DNA of 6,843 nucleotides from JBHJGM01 sp964405825 (GTDB taxonomy: Bacteria; Verrucomicrobiota; Verrucomicrobiia; Opitutales; JBHJGM01): positions 1 through 6,843 of the forward strand of contig CAYOPI010000103.1 in the NCBI GenBank assembly GCA_964405825.1. Direction: 5' to 3'. Shown in pieces: positions 1-5,136 of the stretch. Made by a program: the position numbers and the translations under genes. The notes below the pieces were generated by a model. The model searched no databases and was not told the origin of the DNA. It saw nothing but the letters and a program-made list of their open reading frames with translations. Position 1 is the first letter of the stretch; each line of letters starts with the position of its first letter.

Positions 1-68
1 CAGACGCGACGGACTCAAAATCCGTTTCCCGCGAGGGAGTGAGGGTTCGACCCCCTCTCCGGGTACCA
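1..68 (+). tRNA. tRNA-Leu(CAA), 5' end cut off by the window edge
   Basis: This is the 3' part of a class II tRNA reading the leucine codon UUG. The anticodon stem pairs 9-13 with 21-25 around a seven-base loop at 14-20, which puts the anticodon CAA at 16-18. A long variable arm (stem 27-30 with 35-38) marks the Leu/Ser/Tyr class. The T arm is clean: 41-45 pairs with 53-57 around TTCGACC. Bases 58-64 are the 3' acceptor strand, 65 is the discriminator A, and 66-68 are an encoded CCA. The 5' acceptor strand and most of the D arm lie outside the window. Confidence 0.95.
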
Positions 69-149
69 GCCGCCACCCTGCCTGCCGTGGGCATTACCGA
101 TTTCTCGAATTGATGGCGGCCGAAAACGCTGTCAAGACCTGCGCCCAGC

Positions 150-764
150 ATGCCATCGCCCGAGGAACTCATCACCGCCTTCGTCCTGCTGTGGGCCGTT
201 ATCGACCCTATCGGAACAGTGCCGGTCTACATCTCGGCCACCACCGGCATGAGCGAAGCCGACCACCGGCGCATCGCCCGGGTGGCAGCCTTTACGGCGG
301 CTGGTATCCTGCTGTTTTTTATCATTGTGGGCGAGATTCTCCTCACGGCCATGGGCGTGCCCCTGACGGCATTCCAGATTGCCGGCGGCATCATTTTATT
401 TCTGTTTGCGCTGACAATGGTCTTTGGCACGAGCAAGCCCGACGAGGAGATGCAGATCGCTCGCTCGGTCGAGGCCACCGCCGTCTTTCCTCTGGCCACG
501 CCGTCGATCGCCTCGCCCGGCGCGATGATGGCTGTAGTGCTGCTGACCGAAAACGCGCGCCACTCGCTGCTGCACCAGGCGATGATCGCCGGACTGATGG
601 TCATCGTAGTGTTTGTGGCGTACGTGCTCATGCGTTGCGCCGGACCAATCTCCAAGCGCATCGGCGAAGGCGGCGCCAGCGTCATCAGCCGCGTGATGGG
701 TATGATCCTCGCGGCGATTGCCGCCACCAATGTCCTGGAGGGCATCCGCCTGTACTACATGTAG
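150..764 (+). CDS. MarC family integral membrane protein (UPF0056)
   Basis: A 204-residue inner-membrane protein, a normal length for the MarC/UPF0056 family. Visible hallmarks are DPIGTVPVY at residues 19-27 in the first membrane segment, FPLATPSIASPGAM at 113-126, and a last hydrophobic segment with NVLEGI at 194-199. About six membrane segments can be seen (near 7-25, 45-68, 73-92, 120-133, 143-162 and 180-195). The family was once linked to multiple antibiotic resistance through the marC locus; that link was later withdrawn, and the transported substrate, if any, is unknown. The ATG at 150 has no clear Shine-Dalgarno sequence, and an in-frame stop at 111-113 limits upstream extension. It lies 81 bases after the tRNA and converges on the deaminase gene. 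Confidence 0.92.
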   Translation: MPSPEELITAFVLLWAVIDPIGTVPVYISATTGMSEADHRRIARVAAFTAAGILLFFIIVGEILLTAMGVPLTAFQIAGGIILFLFALTMVFGTSKPDEEMQIARSVEATAVFPLATPSIASPGAMMAVVLLTENARHSLLHQAMIAGLMVIVVFVAYVLMRCAGPISKRIGEGGASVISRVMGMILAAIAATNVLEGIRLYYM

Positions 765-773
765 GCCCCTGCC

Positions 774-1223
774 TCATTCACCAATGTCTTCGTTCCAGAG
801 CTTGGGGTTGGCCGCGATGAAGTTGCGCATGAGCTGGATGCAGCGGGCGTCGTTGTGCACGTGCAGGGTGACGCCGCGCTCCCGCAGCAGCGCCTCCTCC
901 CCGAGGAACGTCCGGTTCTCGCCAATGATGACGGTGGGAATTTCGTACAGCAGGATGGCGCCCGAACACATCGCGCAGGGCGAGAGCGTGGTGACCATGG
1001 TGCACTCGCGGTAGGCCGCGGCGCTGAGACGCCCGGCATCTTCGAGGGCTGCCATCTCGCCATGGAGCGTGGGACTGCCCCGCTGGACGCGCTGGTTGTG
1101 CCCGCGCCCGATGATCTCGCCGCCGCGCACCAGCACCGCCCCAATAGGAATCCCGCCCGCCGCCAGGCCCTTCTCGGCCTCGGCAATCGCCGCGTCGAGG
1201 TAGTGGCGGTGGACTTTAGTCAT
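774..1223 (-). CDS. Cytosine deaminase of the yeast Fcy1 type (CDA-fold zinc enzyme)
   Basis: A 149-residue zinc deaminase, predicted to be cytosolic and to convert cytosine to uracil in pyrimidine salvage. The zinc site is complete: H54 and E56 in HGEMAAL, with C83 and C86 in SPCAMCSGAI; E56 is the proton shuttle. Several features point to the fungal-type cytosine deaminase rather than TadA or guanine deaminase: the HGE rather than HAE form, the GEN motif after the second zinc helix (101-103), and a C-terminal WNEDIGE whose aspartate (D146) matches the cytosine-contacting Asp of the yeast enzyme. N43 fits the conserved substrate-contacting Asn. Bacterial CodA belongs to a different fold (amidohydrolase), so codA would be the wrong name. 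No good Shine-Dalgarno precedes the ATG. A general nucleoside/guanine deaminase is the main alternative. Confidence 0.87.
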   Translation of the reverse strand: MTKVHRHYLDAAIAEAEKGLAAGGIPIGAVLVRGGEIIGRGHNQRVQRGSPTLHGEMAALEDAGRLSAAAYRECTMVTTLSPCAMCSGAILLYEIPTVIIGENRTFLGEEALLRERGVTLHVHNDARCIQLMRNFIAANPKLWNEDIGE

Positions 1224-1335
1224 GAGGGTTTCGTGGTGTTACCTCGGATGCCTTCTTGCCGGAGCGGATCGTACGCTCAACGGCGCGGGCCTTCACCGAC
1301 AAGGGCAAGGCCCAAGGTAGAGGCTCTACATCCAT
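1216..1335 (-). CDS. Possible small ORF, 39 residues, overlapping the deaminase start
   Basis: An ATG at 1335 opens a 39-codon frame ending in TAA at 1216-1218, so it overlaps the first 8 bases of the deaminase gene in another frame. A weak purine run (AAGAG) lies 7 bases before the ATG. The peptide has no membrane segment; its middle is basic (VKARAVERTIRSGKKASE) and resembles neither a known leader nor a toxin to me. It could be a real upstream ORF coupled to the deaminase, a remnant of a longer gene, or chance in GC-rich DNA. I do not recognise it. Confidence 0.2.
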   Translation of the reverse strand: MDVEPLPWALPLSVKARAVERTIRSGKKASEVTPRNPHD

Positions 1336-1585
1336 AACCAAACTCTTGCACAGGTAAACAATGAGCCTACGGCTCTGACTGTAGGATGAAAGCATGGACC
1401 ATGACGAGCAACCCAGGCAGAAAGCAAAAAAGCAGCGAAGACACGCACGATCACCTCAAGGGCGATTTTCCTCGTGACCCAGCAAAGCGGCAGGCCGGCC
1501 ATTTCGGCCCTGCCTGGGCATGGAGCTGAATGGCTCTGAGCATCTGACAGGCCACCCTTGGGTGCCGCTACAAGGAGAAAGGTCC
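1224..1585. other. Intergenic stretch with no convincing gene
   Basis: About 360 bases lie between the deaminase start and the sulfatase stop, both genes being on the minus strand. It should hold the deaminase promoter and the sulfatase transcript end. I see no strong sigma70 promoter; a TTGTTT with a 17-base gap to GTTATG on the minus strand, just before the small ORF at 1335, is only a weak candidate. Two GC-rich stem-loops (1489-1514 and 1550-1566) and a small hairpin (1363-1375, GAGCC/GGCTC) are present. No RNA gene, insertion sequence or repeat array was recognised. Confidence 0.5.
1489..1566 (-). terminator. Two stem-loops behind the sulfatase gene, possible 3' end signal
   Basis: About 20 bases past the sulfatase stop, 1550-1566 can fold (5 bp, a bulged base, then 2 bp) around a very short loop. 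Further on, 1489-1514 folds into a stronger hairpin, with GGCAGG pairing CCTGCC and three more pairs beyond a bulge. Neither is followed by a T run on either strand, so neither is a standard intrinsic terminator. They could protect the 3' end or be ordinary GC-rich folding. Confidence 0.25.
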
Positions 1586-3469
1586 TCACTGCGGGGTGTT
1601 GAGGGCGAGGAAGAAGAGGTTGAGGGGTTCAGTGGGGGGCGTGGGGAGGCTGAGCAGTTCGAGTTCGAGGGTGTTGGGGCCAGCGTCGATGTCGAGGGGG
1701 GCGGACCAGGTGAGGGTGCCGTCGGGGCCGGCGGTGGCGATGGTTTCGCTGCCGCTGCAGCGCAGGGCGATCTGGCTACCTTCGGGGAGGGCGCCGCCGC
1801 GCCACCAGCCGATGGCCGGCTGCACGGTGCGGGTGGTCTCGGCGCGCAGGCTCCAGCGCGCGAACTGGCCGGGGCGCTCAAAGCCCATGATGGCAACGAC
1901 CTCGTTGCGCAGGTCCCCGCTGAGGGCGGCGGTGGCGGTGGCGCGGTACCAGGCGTTGCCCTCGGCGCGCAGGAGCAGCGTGGGCTGGGCGAAACTGTGA
2001 GGCTCGGCCAGGATCTCGTCCCACCAGGCATCCAGCCGGTTTGAGAGGGTCTGGCGGCGTTGGGCCTGGGCGGCGGCGGTGGCGAAGTTGCGGCGCTCGA
2101 GGGGGTCGTCGACGACGTTGCCGAGGAAGACCGGCGGCTCGGCGCCCCAGGGCTTGTTGAGGTCGGCGTTGCGGGTGATCTTCCATTCGCCCTCGCGCAG
2201 GGCAAGGACCTGGTCGGTGGCGGCGAGTTGGGGTTTCATCACTTCGGTGACCGGGCCGTATTCATCCTGGGCCAGGCGGCTGTCTCCACGATTTGGATAC
2301 GGCGGGATGGCCGGATGGACCCAGGTGTAGATGGGCTTTTCGGGCATGGCTTCGCCAGCGAGCATGGGGGAGAGGTCGCGGCCATCGAGCGGGAGCTGCT
2401 CCCGGGCGAGAGGGGCACCGGCCCAGGCGACGAAGGTTGGGAGCAGGTCGGTGGCGTCGGCCGGCTGGGTAACGACGCCCGTATCCGTGCTGCCGATACG
2501 GTGAACAAAGAGCGGGGTGCGGATGCCGGCTTCCCAGACATCGCCCTTCCAGCCGCGCCAGTGCAGGTTGTTGCGGCGGTCGCGCTCGAGGTCGGTGAAC
2601 TCGTTTTCGAGCATGGCCGGGCCGTTGTCGGAGAGAAAGAGGACGATGGTCTCGCGCCCGCCGGTGTCGAGCGCGTTGAGCCCGTCGATGAGGCGGCCGA
2701 TGGCGGCGTCGAGGTGGGCCATCTGCGCGTGGAGCAGGGCAAGGTTGCGGGTGAGGCCATCCTCGCGCATGAGGCGTTCGACCTCGGCCTCGGGCGCATC
2801 GAGGCGGCCATGCGGGGTCATCGAGGGGATCATGGCGAAGAAGGGCTGGTCGGCGTGACGGCGGGCAAAGTCCAGGGCGTAGTCGACGATGACATCGTCG
2901 CCCCACCGGCCCTCGAAGGTGATGGGCTCGCCGCCGTTGGGCGTGCCGATGGGATCGCGGTGGCGGTAGAGGCGCAGCAGAAGGGTCTCGTCGAAGCCAC
3001 GCTGGTGCGGGAGGTAGCCGTCGCTGGTGCCGCTGTGCCACTTGCCCCAAAGGCCGGTGGCATAGCCGGCGCGGCGGAGGATTTCGGGCAGGAGAGTCTC
3101 CGAAAGGTGGACGTGGTCCTTGCCGCCGTGGACACCGGCAACGGCGGTGCGCAGGTGGTGGCGTCCGGTCAGGAGGGCGGCGCGGGTCGGCGCGCAGACG
3201 GGCGTGACATAGAAGGCCTCGTGTCGAACGGAGCGGGCCGCCAGAGCGTCCAGGCGCGGCGTGCGGGCGTCTTTGTTGCCGTAGAAGCCCAGGTCGCAGG
3301 CGCCCATGTCGTCGGTGAGGACAAGGACAATGTTGGGGCGTTCGGGAGTGCTCATGCGGGCTAAAGCGATGAGGGGGAAGAGCGAAAAGGCAAGCAGGGC
3401 GGCCAGCAGGCCGAGGCGCAGGCGCAGGTTCAGAACCGGGCGGATAGGGGGGACAGCAATGGCATTCAC
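1586..3469 (-). CDS. Exported formylglycine-dependent sulfatase (arylsulfatase A-like, S1 family)
   Basis: From the GTG at 3469 this is a 627-residue sulfatase that hydrolyses sulfate esters. A signal peptide is visible: an arginine-bearing N-terminus, a hydrophobic core at 19-37 (LGLLAALLAFSLFPLIALA) and an ALA cleavage site near 37, so it acts in the periplasm or outside the cell. The S1 active site is intact: metal ligands in TDD (52-54), the formylglycine cysteine C92 in CAPTR (92-96), GKWH (142-145), H220 in TPHG, DN at 281-282 in SDNGP, and K308 in GWKGDVWEAGIRTP. C92 needs a formylglycine-generating enzyme or anSME, not seen here. After the sulfatase fold (to about 480) comes a beta-rich C-terminal part of roughly 140 residues that I do not recognise. 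A longer frame could begin at TTG 3505, but that codon lies in the promoter's -35 box; ATG 3355 would lose the signal peptide. The substrate cannot be read from sequence; sulfated polysaccharides are a common target in such bacteria. Confidence 0.93.
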   Translation of the reverse strand: MNAIAVPPIRPVLNLRLRLGLLAALLAFSLFPLIALARMSTPERPNIVLVLTDDMGACDLGFYGNKDARTPRLDALAARSVRHEAFYVTPVCAPTRAALLTGRHHLRTAVAGVHGGKDHVHLSETLLPEILRRAGYATGLWGKWHSGTSDGYLPHQRGFDETLLLRLYRHRDPIGTPNGGEPITFEGRWGDDVIVDYALDFARRHADQPFFAMIPSMTPHGRLDAPEAEVERLMREDGLTRNLALLHAQMAHLDAAIGRLIDGLNALDTGGRETIVLFLSDNGPAMLENEFTDLERDRRNNLHWRGWKGDVWEAGIRTPLFVHRIGSTDTGVVTQPADATDLLPTFVAWAGAPLAREQLPLDGRDLSPMLAGEAMPEKPIYTWVHPAIPPYPNRGDSRLAQDEYGPVTEVMKPQLAATDQVLALREGEWKITRNADLNKPWGAEPPVFLGNVVDDPLERRNFATAAAQAQRRQTLSNRLDAWWDEILAEPHSFAQPTLLLRAEGNAWYRATATAALSGDLRNEVVAIMGFERPGQFARWSLRAETTRTVQPAIGWWRGGALPEGSQIALRCSGSETIATAGPDGTLTWSAPLDIDAGPNTLELELLSLPTPPTEPLNLFFLALNTPQ

Positions 3470-3476
3470 GCGAGCG

Positions 3477-3505
3477 ATTATGCCAGATTGGGCGGCGTTG
3501 TGCAA
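3477..3505 (-). promoter_or_regulatory. Sigma70-type promoter of the sulfatase gene, probably giving a leaderless mRNA
   Basis: On the minus strand a TTGCAC -35 box (3505-3500) is followed by exactly 17 bases and then CATAAT (3482-3477). A TG lies one base upstream of the -10, making an extended -10 (TGGCATAAT). Only seven bases separate the -10 from the GTG at 3469, so transcription would start on or next to the GTG. No Shine-Dalgarno is present, which agrees with leaderless translation. Confidence 0.6.
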
Positions 3506-3532
3506 TGGATGCGTTGGCTGGGCAGGATGGGC

Positions 3533-3602
3533 GGGCGAAAAAGTTGCGGACGGGCTCTTGAAGGCAGACCAGGCGGGGATTCGGGCGTGAAAAAAGTTTC
3601 GG
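3533..3602. repeat. Two imperfect direct repeats around an A tract
   Basis: Copies at 3533-3549 and 3583-3602 share GGGCG, an A run of five or six, GTT and CGG; the second has an inserted TG and one extra A. Their starts are 50 bases apart. They lie upstream of the sulfatase -35 box and upstream of the divergent regulator gene, so they could be protein-binding sites for either. Chance similarity is possible. Confidence 0.3.
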
Positions 3603-3724
3603 GGCCGGTTTGGTGGGTTGGCTGGGTCGGTTAACTTGGTTTACTTTTTTGTGGACTTTGTCGATGTAGTGGGTGTTGTGGAGTGAGTGACGGGCGCACG
3701 GGCGCCTGTTTGCAGACGGATTGC

Positions 3725-4285
3725 ATGGCCAGTCAGACAGAGCAGGAACGCGTGGAACCGGCGGGAGCGCCGGCGGCCCCGTGGCGTCAGGCGGCGATCG
3801 GCTTCTTCATGGAGGTGGCGCAGTTTCTGGGTATTCCGAAGTCGGTGGGGCAGGTGTACGGGGCGCTTTTCTCGAGTCCGACGCCGCTGAGTCCGGACGA
3901 GTTGATGGGGGCGCTGGGGCTGAGCAAGGCCGGGGTGAGCAAGGCGCTGGATTACCTGAAGCGGTACGAGGCGGTGGTGCCGGCGTTTCAGCTGGGGGAC
4001 CGGCGCACGCGCTACACGGCGGAGCTGGACCTGGCCAAGGTGGTGCAGGGGTTTTTCCGCGCGCAGGTGGAGCGGGACTTTCGTTCGTGGGGGAGCCAGC
4101 TGGAGTTTGGCCGGCAGGTGATGCAGCATGGCGGGCAGGAAGTTTTCGGGGCGGACGACCCGGCCTTTGTGCGCGAGCGCTTTGAGTTGCTGGCGCGGTG
4201 GTTTGGCCAGGCGCAGGCGTCGCTGCCGCTGCTGCAGGCACATTTTTCAAAGCCGCTGCCTGAAGATAAGGGAGGGTCCGAGTGA
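3725..4285 (+). CDS. GbsR/MarR-family winged-helix transcriptional regulator
   Basis: From the ATG at 3725 this is a 186-residue cytosolic DNA-binding protein. The GbsR pattern is clear: IPKSVGQVYGALFSSPTPLS opens the winged helix (about 37-56), LGLSKAGVSKALDYLKRY is the recognition helix region (64-81), and GDRRTRYTAE forms the wing (91-100). A C-terminal helical part (about 103-175) probably dimerises or binds a ligand. Its stop overlaps the permease start (GTGA, 4282-4285), so it shares a transcript with the exporter and is a good candidate to control it and itself. In the best-known family member, Bacillus GbsR, the effector is choline; nothing here suggests that ligand. A GTG at 3683 would add 14 residues (200 in all). 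I prefer the ATG because the extra residues look unlike a folded N-terminus, but neither start has a strong Shine-Dalgarno. Confidence 0.88.
   Translation: MASQTEQERVEPAGAPAAPWRQAAIGFFMEVAQFLGIPKSVGQVYGALFSSPTPLSPDELMGALGLSKAGVSKALDYLKRYEAVVPAFQLGDRRTRYTAELDLAKVVQGFFRAQVERDFRSWGSQLEFGRQVMQHGGQEVFGADDPAFVRERFELLARWFGQAQASLPLLQAHFSKPLPEDKGGSE
4271..4275 (+). promoter_or_regulatory. Strong Shine-Dalgarno (GGAGG) that fixes the permease GTG start
   Basis: GGAGG lies inside the end of the regulator gene, six bases before the GTG at 4282. This supports GTG 4282 over the in-frame ATG at 4321, which lacks such a site. Interestingly, the same AGCCAG follows both start codons. Confidence 0.75.
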
Positions 4286-5136
4286 GCCAGGTTCCGGTAA
4301 CGGTCTTCACGGCCGAGTCGATGAGCCAGCGGCCCGGGCCATTGGCGGGGTCGATGTTGCGCGGAGCCTGGGAGGGGCGTCGACTGGCCTACCGGTTGTT
4401 TCGCAAGGATTTGAAGGCGGAATTCGCGGACTCGCTCTTGGGGTACGCCTGGAATTTTGCCAACCCGCTGATCCTGGCAGCGATCTTCATCGTGATGCAA
4501 AGCGGAGGTATCCTGAAAACAGATACAATCGCGATGCCCTATCCGGTGTACGTGGTGTGCGGGATGCTGTTGTTTCAGACGTTCATCCAGTCGATCAACC
4601 TGCCGCTGTCGCTGGTGTCGCGTTCGGGGCAGCTGATCAACAACGTGCGCGTGCCGGCCGAGGGGTTGATCGGGTCGGTCGTGCTGCGGCTGGGCTTCGA
4701 CGCGCTGTTTTACGTGCCGATCATTCTGGGGACGCTGCTTCTCTTTAACGTGTTTACGTGGGAGGGCGCGCTATGGCTGGTGGCGCTGTACCCGACGATG
4801 ATCCTGCTGGGGGCGTCGCTGGGGCTGTTTCTGGCGCCGCTGAACGTGGTCTACACCGACTGCTCGAAGCTGGTGCAGAACCTGACGCGGCCGCTCATGT
4901 TCATCTGCCCGACCTTCTACCGCTCCTCCGACGGGATGCCGTGGCTGGAGGCGATCCTGACGTACAATCCGATTGCGGTGGTGATGGACAACGTGCGCCT
5001 GCTGGCCGTGCAAGGTGAGTGGGTGGACGCGTCGGCCTTCTTCACGGTGGTGAGCGCGGCGGCGGTGCTGTTCCTGGCGGGCTGGCTGCTGCTGCACGTT
5101 TCGCTCAACCTGCTTGCGCAAAAGGTGTCTGCCTGA
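4282..5136 (+). CDS. wzm: ABC-2 type permease of a polysaccharide exporter (Wzm/TagG-like)
   Basis: A 284-residue inner-membrane protein, a normal length for the membrane half of an O-antigen, capsule or teichoic-acid type ABC exporter. The N-terminal cytoplasmic helix carries the usual FRKDLKAEFADSLLGYAWNF (40-59), the amphipathic coupling region before the first membrane span. About six spans follow (near 57-73, 88-110, 127-156, 163-188, 200-213 and 255-277). It would form the channel through which a lipid-linked glycan crosses the inner membrane, powered by the ATPase encoded next. It overlaps the regulator (GTGA) and the ATPase (ATGA at 5134-5138). The symbol is by family; the exported polymer is not known, and no glycosyltransferase is in the window. 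Confidence 0.92.
   Translation: MSQVPVTVFTAESMSQRPGPLAGSMLRGAWEGRRLAYRLFRKDLKAEFADSLLGYAWNFANPLILAAIFIVMQSGGILKTDTIAMPYPVYVVCGMLLFQTFIQSINLPLSLVSRSGQLINNVRVPAEGLIGSVVLRLGFDALFYVPIILGTLLLFNVFTWEGALWLVALYPTMILLGASLGLFLAPLNVVYTDCSKLVQNLTRPLMFICPTFYRSSDGMPWLEAILTYNPIAVVMDNVRLLAVQGEWVDASAFFTVVSAAAVLFLAGWLLLHVSLNLLAQKVSA

Larger units (their letters stand above)
3470..3724. other. Divergent intergenic region between the sulfatase gene and the exporter operon
   Basis: About 255 bases separate the two divergent starts. The left edge holds the sulfatase promoter. An imperfect repeat occurs at 3533-3549 and 3583-3602, both of the form GGGCG-(TG)-AAAAA-(A)-GTT-(G/T)-CGG. A 10-base direct repeat GTTGGCTGGG occurs at 3513-3522 and 3617-3626. 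The operon promoter on the plus strand is not obvious; the AT-richer patch at 3631-3670 is the likeliest place. A site for the adjacent GbsR-like regulator would be expected here, but I cannot name it. Confidence 0.45.

Noticed and set aside
1..149. Integration site (attachment core) in the tRNA-Leu 3' end
   Set aside because: No integrase gene and no second copy of the tRNA 3' end were noticed in the window.
110..820. 236-codon plus-strand frame overlapping MarC
   Set aside because: Arg/His-rich shadow frame; the 204-residue MarC frame carries clear family motifs and membrane spans.
2060..3364. Long plus-strand frame of 434 codons within the sulfatase region
   Set aside because: It is antisense to the sulfatase, whose active-site motifs are complete; the Gly/Ala/Val-rich translation is what GC-rich antisense frames give.
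3513..3626. 10-base direct repeat GTTGGCTGGG (3513-3522 and 3617-3626) as an insertion-sequence end or attachment site
   Set aside because: Short, G-rich, no transposase or inverted ends nearby; listed only as intergenic content.
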